A stretch of DNA of 64,000 nt. Origin: Haliclona indistincta (Eukaryota > Porifera > Demospongiae > Haplosclerida > Chalinidae). The notes below the pieces were generated by a model. It was not told where the DNA came from, made no database searches, and saw only the letters and a list, made by a program, of their open reading frames with translations. Below are positions 32,161-42,118 of this stretch, piece after piece. The stretch is from the NCBI GenBank assembly GCA_964017065.1, contig OZ024789.1, forward strand, positions 464,843-528,842, in the 5' to 3' direction. Position 1 is the first letter of the stretch. Every line of letters begins with the position of its first letter. A program made the position numbers and the translations under genes.

Positions 32161-33418
32161 TAGTCTAGCTTGCTAGACCCTCAACGCTCTCTCGCTCGAT
32201 GGGCGGGGTTACGGGGCGGAGCCCCGAGCGAGATCGCGATTAGCCTCGTCCCCAGGCCCCGCCTCCCAAAGCTGAGGAGAGGGCCTGGTACAGACTGTCA
32301 GCGCATGCGCCGGAATTCACGGAATTCCAGAAATCACCGGATATTTTCCGTTCATTATTGCTACACTTTACGTCACAGATCATGGCGGAAGTTAGTAGAG
32401 CAGATTTCGAGGCTACTATGTTGTATGCACTCCAGTGCATCGGATGTTCACATTTGAAACCAAAGCCAGAACAGTTAGCCATGTATATGAAGGCTGTGAT
32501 GTTTTCGTGTGGAGATATTGTGCTGTAAAGTTTTACCATTCGTTTTCAACCACAAGTACAGTCGTACTGACAGCCTAGTAGTAGTTGTCTCTCAGTTGGT
32601 GTCTCTTATGGCTGACCAGGTGGATGGCTTACGGCAAAAGGGAGTGAAAGCTGCAATAATATCGCCCGTAGGCAAAATTATTAATACGTCACATAAATAA
32701 TTACCATCTAACGACGTCATCGCAATTAAATTCCCATGAATAATAGACGCATGCGCACACAGTGTGTACCAGGCCCTCTCCTCAGCTTTGGGAGGCGGGG
32801 CCTGGGGACGAGGCTAGATCGCGATGAGGGTCTAGCCAAACCTGCAACATGATTAGTTTCTGAAATGAGTTTTGTAATCATATTCATCATTAATTACGTC
32901 ACGCACATGGCGAGCTCAGAGTGACGTTCAAGCCATAATGTCTACAGCGAGATCTACAGACAACTGCGCGTTTTGCAGCTCGCCCCCACCCTACCAGATG
33001 GCGATAGGTCTGATCTAGGGAGAATTGTGGAAGTGATCGTCGAGGAAGACCTGAAGGACAGTTGAGAAACGTGTCTCTTCCACGAAGTACAGCTTTTGCG
33101 GCATCAGATTGCAATGGCCTTGCTTCTTGGTGACCTAAAGCAAGTACTCCGTGTTCAATAGCTCTCACGAAAAGTTGATCGTCGGTTGGTAAGCTATCGG
33201 TTGTTTTAGCTGACCAGAGATTACACAGCGACGATAGCGCGGACATATTGACTAAGTGACGAAATCAATGACGTAACGACTTGCATTAACAAAACTCATT
33301 TCAGAAACTAATCATGTTGCAGGTTTGGCTAGACCCTCATCGCGATCTCGCTCGGGGCTCCGCCCCGTAACCCCGCCCATCGAGCGAGAGAGCGTTGAGG
33401 GTCTAGCAAGCTAGACTA
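32161..33418. mobile_element. Outer 9-bp-TSD TIR element carrying a helicase-like fragment
   Basis: Long inverted arms: left TAGTCTAGCTTGCTAGACCC onward through GGCGGGGTTACGGGGCGGAG, right the complement ending GGGTCTAGCAAGCTAGACTA. Flanked by GATAGCTGC at 32152-32160 and 33419-33427. Arms continue inward to AAACTAATCATGTTGCAGGT. The core has a minus-strand frame, 33246-32899, with RPLQSDAAKAVLRGRDTFLN, resembling the start of a RecQ-type helicase domain, and then loses frame. A second element (32241-32816) is inserted in its left arm. Confidence 0.85.
32241..32816. mobile_element. Inner T9 element (576 bp) carrying a RecQ-like helicase fragment
   Basis: Ends TAGCCTCGTCCCCAGGC and GCCTGGGGACGAGGCTA, TSD GATCGCGAT at 32232-32240 and 32817-32825. 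Plus-strand coding remnants: MAEVSRADFEATMLYALQCI (32382 onward), then in another frame LPFVFNHKYSRTDSLVVVVS and LMADQVDGLRQKGVKAAIIS (32529-32673). The latter is the RecQ block normally downstream of the Walker A motif. Walker A itself is missing, replaced by a stop and frame change. This is a non-autonomous element with captured helicase sequence. Confidence 0.85.
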
Positions 33419-33427
33419 GATAGCTGC

Positions 33428-34074
33428 AAAACTGATGCGGGGGCGGAGTCAATGATAAGTAGCGACAAGAGGGTTACTTATTTAATGGCGTCTTCAGTTC
33501 AAAACGACCTAAAAACCATGTTTTTCAAGGATTACTCGCTTCTGGTAGTGTTTAATGCCTATCTAAGAAGTAAGTGCACTATTCCAGATATATACACGTG
33601 CAATTGTGCAGGTTTGGTAGTGATTCGTTCACCCAGGACAGCGCTAGGCTTACTGAGAGAAGAAAGAAGAAAGATGAACAATTCGCGTGGGCGGCGATTT
33701 CTGTTCACCACTTTAGAAACATCTGCCCGCTTCGCCAAAGGTATTTCCATGCTCAGAACAATCGCCTGATCAACTCTAGATGTCTGGAATCTCGAGAAAT
33801 GCTACAACAGCGAAGATCTGCAACGGCCTCCCTGGAGTCGCCATCTTGATTTTCGTGGACAAGCAAGCAGTCCCGGCGACTTTCATAGACTTCCTACAAG
33901 CGCTCGCACTTCAGATTCCCTTAGAGATAGTGAAAATGCAGTAGAAATGTATAACAGTAGAGATATGTGCGAAAACTCATTTTCACACAATCATTTGTAG
34001 CCGCCATCTTAGTTCGAGGTCATCCCTACATATCATTGCCGATCGGCAATGATACCTTAAAACCAGTATTTTTA
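33428..34074. other. Region with a possible small two-exon frame, unassigned
   Basis: An ATG at 33486 opens MASSVQNDLKTMFFKDYSLL. A plausible GTAAGT donor sits at about 33571 and an AG acceptor near 33612, leading into a basic stretch. No family is recognised and the frame does not continue convincingly past 33850. The perfect short palindrome ATTGCCGATCGGCAAT is at 34036-34051. Confidence 0.3.
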
Positions 34075-34282
34075 GCGACCACTTAATTTAGCGTTTTTCG
34101 ATTAAAGACATTTAGCGTGTACTAATTTTAGCGTTTGGCTGTTATAATAATGAGATTCATGCTCGTTAACAGTCATTATTACTGCGAAACCACAGCTATG
34201 TAGAATGAATATCATTAAAGTTAAAATTTAGCGTCACCTAAATTTAGCCTCACTCGCTAAAAACGCTAAAATTAGTGGTCGC
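34075..34282. mobile_element. 208-bp TIR MITE with TA target
   Basis: Ends GCGACCACTTAATTTAGCG and CGCTAAAATTAGTGGTCGC, with TA at 34073-34074 and 34283-34284. The interior is built of TTTAGCG-containing repeats. Confidence 0.82.
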
Positions 34283-34289
34283 TACGATC

Positions 34290-34745
34290 ATAATGCATCA
34301 TTAACTCGAACCTGCTTAGTTGTGTTGTTAAACTGTAAACACATGTTAATGATATTCATAAAAATGTGATGAAATTCACTCTAAATTGAACACTTCATGA
34401 TCATTAGTTTGAGGGAAATGTTGTCCACATGATATAATTTTGGTTTATTGTTCCACCCTATATTATTGACCAGATGTATATCACCATAGTCTTCTGCATC
34501 TCTGGTAAAGACGCTAGTAGGAGCATTGAAATTATAGTCTGGCCATAGATATTATAAATTATACTATCTATGGTCTGGCTAGACCTATCGTATGTACAAT
34601 AATTTATTATCTCAACTTCTGGACCTACATGTATTATATCCAAACAGGAGTTTAAAATTTCTCTCGATTTTCTCTTTTTCTCACTTATTTATTATTCACT
34701 CATCTTTTGTTGAAAATAATGAGTATTTCGTCTGTAATTTTACAG
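34290..34745. repeat. Dispersed repeat R1, copy 3 (most diverged)
   Basis: Shares AACACATGTTAATGA, AATGTTGTCCACATGATATA, CACCATAGTCTTCT and the TCTCTTTTTCTCAC region with copies 1 and 2, with insertions and deletions. Confidence 0.72.
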
Positions 34746-34832
34746 ATTGTAAAATTTACAGATTGTAAAATTACCGGTACGAACCGGATTCCGAAAGCGG
34801 AAGGGGAGTGGTCTGGGGACGAGACTAGACTG

Positions 34833-35020
34833 CCGTACAGCGAGAAATTTTGGTGGATAAAATTTTGGTGAATTTGGCGTATTGCACACGAAACGCCAAA
34901 ATTTTAACCGCCAAAATGAAATGATTGTGCGTGTGTCAATCCGCCTTGGCATCAATTCGCCAAAATATTAACCGCCAAAATCTATTCTTAGAAAATTCGC
35001 CAAAATTTCTCGCTATACGG
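34833..35020. mobile_element. 188-bp TIR MITE with CCGTA ends
   Basis: Left CCGTACAGCGAGAAATTTTG, right CAAAATTTCTCGCTATACGG. Flanked by TG on the left and TA on the right, so the TA duplication is decayed or mis-set by a base. The CCGTA end resembles that of the element at 12978-13554. A stray TCTGGGGACGAGACTAG just before it (about 34812-34828) resembles the end of a T9 element. Confidence 0.72.
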
Positions 35021-35566
35021 TATTCCATTCCAATTCCATTCCAGAGACAGTCCAGTCCACTAATTAGGGGCACCTGCGTGGAACACGGTATCACATCTTC
35101 AAGTTCATAACAACACAACACTGTACACAGAATAATAAAATTAATACAGGGGATTGCAGGTTGCTTGACAAAACAATTTCGTGCTAGCACTTGCGCATAG
35201 CGTGTTTCTGTGGTGTAAGATTGTACAGAAAAGTTTGAAGTTTAAGTTTAATAATAATGCGAGACCCAAAGGGCATAACATGGAACACACTATTTAGGAA
35301 AAATAATACTAAAAATATCATCATGTTCTTTGATCAGAAGGTCGAGGATATCTTGTTCACAAAGGTTATTTGAATGAAGTGATACAGTATGACTGGAGCA
35401 AATGTGGAGTAACCAAGAGGTGGAGACAATCTGATCACAAAGATGGCAGCGAAAATTATCATGTACTGGTTGAGTCAGGTGGCGTAATAACCCCCCTGTA
35501 TACAGATAGTTTATTAGCACGTACACGAAGGTGTCACGTTATAGCAGATTATTCGGCTAGGCATCG
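35021..35566. promoter_or_regulatory. Duplicated upstream region of TspO-like copy 2
   Basis: The part near 35080-35125 and the last ~60 bp match the region before copy 1 (TAGCAGATTATTCGGCTAGG versus TAGCAGATCTTTCGGCTAGG). About 380 bp not found at copy 1 separates the two blocks here; that segment has a minus-strand frame (35526-35290; HLCDQIVSTSWLLHICSSHT) of unknown origin. The core promoter is not defined. Confidence 0.5.
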
Positions 35567-36514
35567 ATGGCCGCGGAGAAAACCAGTAGTATCGAAGGCC
35601 AGCAGCCAATTCCAGCACTCTCTGTGCTGAAAACAGAGGAAAAAGCGAAACTTGTCAGCAATTCTTTGCTATTCGGAGCGTCCGTCTTAGCGATTGTTTT
35701 TCCTTTTCTAGACATAGCTGCAGCAGAAAACTGGTGTTTTGCGACGAACTCAACTTCTGGTTATAACGTCCAAGTTACTCCGGCTAGTTGGAGCCTATTG
35801 TCAATGTGGATACTTTCCTATACATGGCAGCTTCTCTGGTTGCTGTACGCATGGTCCTTTGTATTGTATCCCCGCTCACGTGCTATATCAATGGTCACTC
35901 TGGTGCTCTATATATTTTCCTTTCTTTGTCTCATTTCAATCGAATATATCTGCTTATTTGGCGACAAGTCCAGCTATCTCAACAGCTATAGCTCGTTGAT
36001 TTTCAAGCTCATCTCTGCAGTTCTTCTCTGGATAGCTTTTGGTGTACAGTTCAAGTACTTGAATTATATTTGGAACAAGTATGCGTACACTCCAACTGCT
36101 ATCAAGTGGTATGATCTATGGGCTGTACTTTTACTGGTCTTGAATGGATTGGTTATATTCGCTACCTGGGCGACTATCTCTGCTTTTCTTTCCTTTGGTA
36201 TAGTGTTGCAGTACTTCGTTGGAGTTGACGAGGTCACTACTGGGGCTGTAGTGATCTGGATGATGACGGCATTCATCCTCATCTACTTTGCTGTTGAGAA
36301 CACTATTCTTGATCGAAATATTCGTTTCCTCTCCTTGGTGTATCCAGTACTCATCTGGGCTCTATCAGGAGTGATGTCAGCTCACTGGGGCAGGGAGGAG
36401 CCTGGCACTAACCCTGTACTCACTCTACTACTGCTGCTGCTCTCCATCATCTTGCTACTAGTACGAGTCACCATCCTCAAGGTCCGTCACCTATTTGAAT
36501 TCACAGCAAGCTAG
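35567..36514 (+). CDS. TspO/MBR-like multipass membrane protein, copy 2
   Basis: An intact 315-residue single exon, closest to copy 1 over its whole length including the acidic N-terminal tail (SSIEGQQPIPALSVLKTEEK). Landmarks: VTPASWSLLSMWILSYTWQ, LLWLLYAWSFVLYPRSRA, NGLVIFATWATISAFLSFG, VENTILDRNIRF, SAHWGREEPG. Both copies 1 and 2 carry TPASW where the rest of the family has TPAGW/TPAGF, marking them as a subfamily. The C-terminus is shorter than copy 1. Confidence 0.82.
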   Translation: MAAEKTSSIEGQQPIPALSVLKTEEKAKLVSNSLLFGASVLAIVFPFLDIAAAENWCFATNSTSGYNVQVTPASWSLLSMWILSYTWQLLWLLYAWSFVLYPRSRAISMVTLVLYIFSFLCLISIEYICLFGDKSSYLNSYSSLIFKLISAVLLWIAFGVQFKYLNYIWNKYAYTPTAIKWYDLWAVLLLVLNGLVIFATWATISAFLSFGIVLQYFVGVDEVTTGAVVIWMMTAFILIYFAVENTILDRNIRFLSLVYPVLIWALSGVMSAHWGREEPGTNPVLTLLLLLLSIILLLVRVTILKVRHLFEFTAS

Positions 36515-36899
36515 AAAAGTGATGACCCAGCTGTGTAGTATGTACTAGTACATAACTCTCACTAACTCAGTCAACATTACTGTTCAATATACAAACATAT
36601 TTATTATAATTATTACTGTTTTTTTAACATAATTATTTTACTGCTGCTTAGTCAATCATCAGTGCATGTAGCCGGAGATAGTTGTCTCATTGTACTGATA
36701 TGCTGTGATCAGATTTAGACCATATCATAATCAGCAGCTGCAGCTGGCTAAGCATATACTCATACTGACATAATATGATATTATTAGCTCAAAGATGTAT
36801 CGTGAATTCTTCTCATAGACACGCACTAGTGACACAATGCAGCCTCTCCACTTGTTAATCTGTTAGTTTCACCACCACAGATAATACAGTAAACAGATC

Positions 36900-37315
36900 C
36901 GTTACCAATCCATGTAAGTCCATCCATGTGTTTTGCACTCGCTACATGGATTACCCTGCATGTATTTGTCTCGGCTGAGCATGACTGAGCTCTGTGTGGA
37001 ATATTATCAGCTCAATATTGGGGTGAAAATTAATATCGTTAGCTCTGTCCTTACTCTGTTAGCTACTTCATGACAGAACTTAGTCTAGATGAAACTGATG
37101 TGGTTTGCAATTGCTACATCTTCATGGATTACCCTGTATTTATTTGTCTTGAGCGCTCTGTGTGGAATATTATCAGCTCAATGGGGTGAAAATATCGTTA
37201 GCTCTCTCTTTACTCTGTTGCAGCTGTTATGGTTTGTCATATTTCCTTTGATACTAGCACAAACTGTGATAATTTGCTATCATAATAACTTACCGACCAT
37301 CCGATGAAATCATGA
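36900..37315 (+). pseudogene. TspO-like gene fragment, internally duplicated
   Basis: Frame 37089-37307 encodes only the last two helices of the family, with LCGILSAQWGENIVSSLFTL in place of SGVMSAHWGREDPDTNPVLT. A second, broken copy of the same ~160 bp sits just upstream (about 36930-37068; shared TGTGGAATATTATCAGCTCA and ATCGTTAGCTCTGTC-type sequence). The N-terminal two-thirds is absent. Confidence 0.72.
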
Positions 37316-37652
37316 ATATGAAGTGTAAAAACCTGCTAGCTATTGCAAATAGAATAGCTCAATCAATTCAGTAATGATGTGTCATCATTGTGTGATCTTG
37401 AGCTTTGATCGATTGTTTAGCAGCACGCGGGTTGATCCATGCTACACGTGGCTACTAATAGCGTTGTTGCATAGCAACACATTACATGAACGTGCGCTAA
37501 TACGGGGTCGCATAGCAACTGGTAAACTATTACTCGGGCTTACGTAATGGTCAAGCGCAGAGAGCTTGAGGTGCTACAAAAGCAAGCACGCCGATAGCTG
37601 CTGACCAGAACTGCTGTCTATCATATCTTGGTTCCTCTTGAATCCATTCAAT

Positions 37653-38621
37653 ATGGCGACTAGCGAGAAGAGCACCCTCAGGCTGGAGGGCAGCCAGCAG
37701 CCAGTTCCCTTGTGGAAGAAGATAGTCAACCTCGACAACATCTGCCTGGTCGTGGCTACTGTCTTCCTACTCGGCGTGTTTATAATCAGCGCTATCTCGG
37801 CGTCCCCAAATGCCGAAAATTTCGGTTTTGCAAACTCAACTGGAGACGTATCGAACGAGTTCTACCTGCAAACCACTCCAGCTGGCTTTACCTTCTCCAT
37901 CTGGGGTGTTATATTCACCTGGCAGGCCCTGTGGATGCTGTATGCATGGTCCTATGTATTCCGTCCCTCCACTCCCCGTGCTATATCATGGATCACCCTC
38001 CTGCTCTACACCTGTGCTAACACCAATACCATCATCTGGCTGTTCGTCTGGGGCAACAACCGCACTGACGTCTCTTTGGCTTTTGTGTTCTTTGCATGGG
38101 CCTTCCTATGGGCAGGCATCTGGGTACAGTCTGTGCACCTCCACAGGCTAGCTCCAGACATGTCTAGCACTCTCAAAAGATACAAGATTGATCTTTGGAT
38201 CACCCGTCTACTGGTAACCAATGGGTTGGTTATATATGGTACTTGGTTGACTGTTGCTACGCTGCTTAATTTCGGAATTATATTGCGGTATTTTGCTGAT
38301 GTCAGCGACGTTACGACAGGAGCTGTTGTGGTCTGGATGCTGTCTGTTGTGGCGCTTAGCTACTTTGCTCTTGAGAACACTGTTCTTGATCGATATGCTC
38401 GTTTCATCTTCATGGTGTATCCAGTACTCATCTGGGCTCTATCAGGAGCAATGTCAGCTCACTGGGGCAGGGAGGAGCCTGACACTAACCCTGTACTCAC
38501 TCTACTACTGCTGTTGCTCTCCATTGGATTGCTATTAGCAAGGATCGCTCTAGTCACTATCTTTGCCTTCTTCCGACCTCTCTATCCAGAACAATCTAAG
38601 AAGTCATCTGTTCTATTTTAA
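37653..38621 (+). CDS. TspO/MBR-like multipass membrane protein, copy 3
   Basis: An intact single exon. The frame is open from 37638, but I prefer the second methionine at 37653 (MATSEKSTLRLEG), which matches the short N-terminus of neighbours. Landmarks: TTPAGFTFSIWGVIFTWQAL, WMLYAWSYVFRPSTPRAISW, KIDLWITRLLVTNGLVIYGT, LENTVLDRYARF, SAHWGREEPDTNPVLTLLLL. An N-glycosylation-type NST lies in the first extracytoplasmic loop (FANSTG). About nine helices. Confidence 0.85.
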   Translation: MATSEKSTLRLEGSQQPVPLWKKIVNLDNICLVVATVFLLGVFIISAISASPNAENFGFANSTGDVSNEFYLQTTPAGFTFSIWGVIFTWQALWMLYAWSYVFRPSTPRAISWITLLLYTCANTNTIIWLFVWGNNRTDVSLAFVFFAWAFLWAGIWVQSVHLHRLAPDMSSTLKRYKIDLWITRLLVTNGLVIYGTWLTVATLLNFGIILRYFADVSDVTTGAVVVWMLSVVALSYFALENTVLDRYARFIFMVYPVLIWALSGAMSAHWGREEPDTNPVLTLLLLLLSIGLLLARIALVTIFAFFRPLYPEQSKKSSVLF

Positions 38622-39328
38622 CAATCAATCATTATTAATTTTTATTAGTGTGTGTTACATATTGAAATGTTTTGAGATACCCACAAATTTACATAAACTA
38701 TGAAGTTGCTAGTCACGATATCTTCACATTTTAGTTGCTGCACTACTGATGTGCTTGCAATATGTAGCTTGCTGAGCTACATACAGTCTAGCTGCGAAAA
38801 ATGATTCAAATTTCTTAGAAAGAACTAAAGCATTGGGGTATTGCATGAACATTAACTAAGCAATGAATGATGGGTTATGTATCACAAGTACGCATGTATA
38901 ATTATGATGGGAAGATGTTGTTCAACACTATCTTAAGTCTTGTCTAGCATCCATCCACTGGTGTGTTTCAATCTTGCTTGAGGTATTGTGGTCACTGGTC
39001 ACCTCTCCTACCATGAGACATGTTATGTGTTTGACCTTATCACTGCGTGACAACATTATGCAACAGAGAGTATGTCACCATCACATGACATGTGAATTCA
39101 TGGCTGCATTCACCGTGTCATGTAACACGACATCACTGGCACTGCATACCGCGGATGCTGGTGGATCACGTGCACTTACTACATACTGACTTTACTGCAT
39201 TACAATGTGTTACATAACGTGGTCCATGCTGGCTGGTGCGGTCGTAAACAGATAAAAGGAATCACGTCTTGTTGGCAGTTGCTGCGTTGAATTTTCTCAG
39301 AATCTCTTTCAAGAAGCCTGCTGCTGTG
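38622..39328. other. Intergenic, no gene seen
   Basis: AT-rich spacer between two TspO-like genes. A TGACATGT/ACATGACAT-rich stretch at about 39020-39125 has no recognised function. Confidence 0.4.
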
Positions 39329-40279
39329 ATGGCGACTGAATCGTTTGAAATGGATCGCTCTTTCAAGGTCAAGTCGCCTTCGTTTTGGCAGAAAGTGGTC
39401 GACAACGTTACTCTGATCGTTACGTCACTGGTACTAGTAATCGTGTTTGCTGTGAACGGTATTGCTAACATACCCGGCATTGGGAAGATACTAGGGTTTG
39501 CAAACTCTACAGCTCAAGTCTCTGACGAGTTCTACCTCCAGATAACGCCTGCTGGATTTACATTCGCTATTTGGGGCGTCATCTACGCATGGCAAGTGCT
39601 GTGGCTCGTGTACGCATGGTCGTTCATGATCCGTCCCTCTGCACCGCGTACCATCTCTTGGATCGCTCTTCTGCTCTACTCACTCAACAATGTCGGTAAC
39701 GTGGTCTGGCTGTACGTCTGGGCCAACAGCCTGGGGCAGATCTCATTTCCAGTCATTGTCCTAAGCTGGTTGCTTCTCGTTGCTGCTATTGCAGTGCAGT
39801 CCTACCATGTCTACAGGATAACACCTTCCCTTCAGTCAGGCGGCTACAAGATAGATCTTTGGATCACCCGTCTACTGGTTACCAATGGGCTGGTCATATA
39901 CGCTACCTGGGTGACAGTAGCTACTCATATTAATCTTGGTGTCGTTCTTCAGTATTTCGCTGGTATTGCGTCAGGTACGACCAGTACTATCGTTCTATGG
40001 GTACTCTCTCTTGTGGTGCTGGGGTACTTTGCTCTTGAGAACACTATTCTTGATCGGTATGCTCGTTTCATCTTCATGGTGTATCCAGTACTCATATGGG
40101 CTCTATCAGGAGTATTGGCAGCTCACTGGGGCAAGGAGAACCCTAACACTAACCCCCTTCTCACCGCTATGCTACTGGTTCTTGCTGTTGTCCTGTTCCT
40201 TGCTCGTACTGTTCTAGTGGTACTCTTTGCTTTGTTTCGACCACTAACCCCAAGAGCATGCTACGCTAGGTTCCACTAG
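39329..40279 (+). CDS. TspO/MBR-like multipass membrane protein, copy 4
   Basis: An intact single exon. The upstream in-frame ATG at 39269 would add 20 residues; the start at 39329 (MATESFEMDRSFKVKS) fits the family better. Landmarks: ITPAGFTFAIWGVIYAWQVL, WLVYAWSFMIRPSAPRTISW, KIDLWITRLLVTNGLVIYAT, LENTILDRYARF, AAHWGKENPNTNPLLTAMLL. It ends CYARFH, shorter and more basic than its neighbours. Confidence 0.85.
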   Translation: MATESFEMDRSFKVKSPSFWQKVVDNVTLIVTSLVLVIVFAVNGIANIPGIGKILGFANSTAQVSDEFYLQITPAGFTFAIWGVIYAWQVLWLVYAWSFMIRPSAPRTISWIALLLYSLNNVGNVVWLYVWANSLGQISFPVIVLSWLLLVAAIAVQSYHVYRITPSLQSGGYKIDLWITRLLVTNGLVIYATWVTVATHINLGVVLQYFAGIASGTTSTIVLWVLSLVVLGYFALENTILDRYARFIFMVYPVLIWALSGVLAAHWGKENPNTNPLLTAMLLVLAVVLFLARTVLVVLFALFRPLTPRACYARFH

Positions 40280-40516
40280 AGAGAGACTACTAGACCATCA
40301 TCACTAACCACCTGTGTACATTATGCTGCTGTATTGCTGCCATGCTAGTCAGTTATTATTGTAATTTTTTCATTTGAATATAATTTTTTTTCTCAAAATG
40401 AATTTGAAATGACTATTAAAAACGATTGACAATTAAACAAGTATGCTTACTATCATACGATAATTATCTGCCTTCTTGCAATTTTGCAACACTGAAGTGA
40501 AAGTGTAGAGTGTCAC

Positions 40517-40610
40517 CTTCATGCACTAATGTGTTCAGTCTCTGTAGTCACTGTTGTCTTTATTCACACGATGGAGGATGATCAGAGTCTGAACACATTA
40601 GTGCATGAAG
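40517..40610. repeat. 94-bp hairpin-forming inverted repeat
   Basis: Arms of 28 bp with one mismatch: CTTCATGCACTAATGTGTTC at the left and GAACACATTAGTGCATGAAG at the right, with a loop of ~38 bp. It lies in the spacer between convergent TspO-like copies 4 and 5, where it could act as a transcript 3'-end structure or be a small MITE. Confidence 0.8.
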
Positions 40611-40835
40611 ATAAGAGTTAAATGTACATTGTATTTCATCACAGCGCTAGCAAAAATTAATGAGAATTTTATTACTATCTGTTACATAAAATATAAAAAG
40701 AATACTTGATTGCAATTTGGGTGATAAATAATTTTTATTGAAGAATGTCCACATAAAAATGCGCTACAAAACCAATGCTTAGATAATTTTTGTGACTGGA
40801 ACGGTGAAAAATATTGATGACCATGCACTGTTCTA

Positions 40836-41823
40836 CTATAGTGGGATCTTCTCGTCTTGTTTCTGGTCATCACCATTCGATAGCTTGTATGAAATCTGTC
40901 GATATTTAGCAAAGCAGATTATCATGACGATCCTTGCCGCAAACAATATGATAACCAACACAAGTAAAAGGAGAGTTATAACGGGAGTGACATTAGGGTC
41001 CTGTAGTCCCCAATTCTTGCTTATTATACCAATAAGACCCCAGATAATTATAGGGTACACCATGACAACGAAGCGATTGAAGCGATCAAGGACTGTGTTC
41101 TCCAGAGCAAAATAGCCAACCACAGCTACAGCAAGCACAAATAATGAGGCAACTGTTATAATAACCCCTGGTATACCAGCATCGTATTGCAGGATCGAGG
41201 TGAGTTGTAGCAAGTGTCAACCATGTAGCGTATGTATATAAAGCATTGAGGACCAGTATCCGAGTGATCCAGAGATCAATCTTGTAGTTTCGTTCCCGTA
41301 ACAATCGAGGAGTGAGTTTATAGAGATGAACCGACTGTACTGCAATAGCTGCTACTATGAACGCCCACATACCAAACACAAAGGGAAAACTAATGGTTCG
41401 ATAGTCATTGCTGAAGGTGTAATACCAGATGATCCCACTAGTGTTCGTAGCAGTGTAGAGCAGAAGAGAGACCCAGGATATGGTCCGTGGAGTATGGGGT
41501 CGGAATACGAATGACCAGGCATACAGAACCATCAGAGTCTGCCAGATCCAGATAAATCCCCATACTGAAAATGTCCATCCAGCTGGATTCACTAGCGTGC
41601 GATTACTTGTGAACAATCGTTCGGTTGCATTCAAGAATCCAAACTGGTTAGCATTAGGTAAGTTAGCCAGCATTGACACTAGCATAACCACACCAAGTAC
41701 CACAGTAGCAAAGGACAAGAGTACCACTTCCAAGACTCTCCTACACAATGGAGACTTGTTACCATCTTGTAGTAGACCCATTTCAGACAACCCACATGTA
41801 CAGCTATTCAATCCTGCAGACAA
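40836..41823 (-). pseudogene. TspO/MBR-like copy 5, one frameshift
   Basis: The first part, 41823 to ~41205, is intact (VNPAGWTFSVWGFIWIWQTL, VLYAWSFVFRPHTPRTISW, KIDLWITRILVLNALYTYAT). The second part continues in another frame to 40836 (QLTSILQYDAGIPGV, LENTVLDRFNRFVVMVYPI, TPVITLLLLVLVIILF, ending DEKIPL). One +1/-2 shift near 41205-41215, in the loop after TYATWLTLAT, separates them. The C-terminal EKIPL is shared with copy 7. It could be a recent pseudogene or a sequencing error; the rest of both frames is clean. Confidence 0.78.
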
Positions 41824-42118
41824 TGGACAATATACGCCTGGACAGCCCAGAGGCTCTTATAAAAAGCAGCATTCACTCAAGTCACACTTTGAGTTATGTA
41901 ATCAAGCATAACCAAACTCTCTGATGGGCACACATCAATTATACACGTGTCAGTTTTTATAGTGTTGACCACTATACTATGCTATGCTAAAAATGACATT
42001 ATTTTTTTGACGTTCAAATTTTTAACTTTGACAAAAACAGATACACAATAGAGTAATTCTGAACATGTATAATGATTTCAGCACTAAAATATTATTTTCT
42101 GATTGTCAATAAGGGTAG
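41824..42118. other. Spacer between two minus-strand TspO-like genes
   Basis: No gene seen; includes the likely 5' flank of copy 5 and 3' flank of copy 6. Confidence 0.4.

Noticed and set aside
35290..35526. Cys/His-containing minus-strand frame (HLCDQIVSTSWLLHICSSHT) as a zinc-finger gene
   Set aside because: Too short, no flanking exons recognised, and it sits in a segment absent from the paralogous upstream region; it could be transposon debris.
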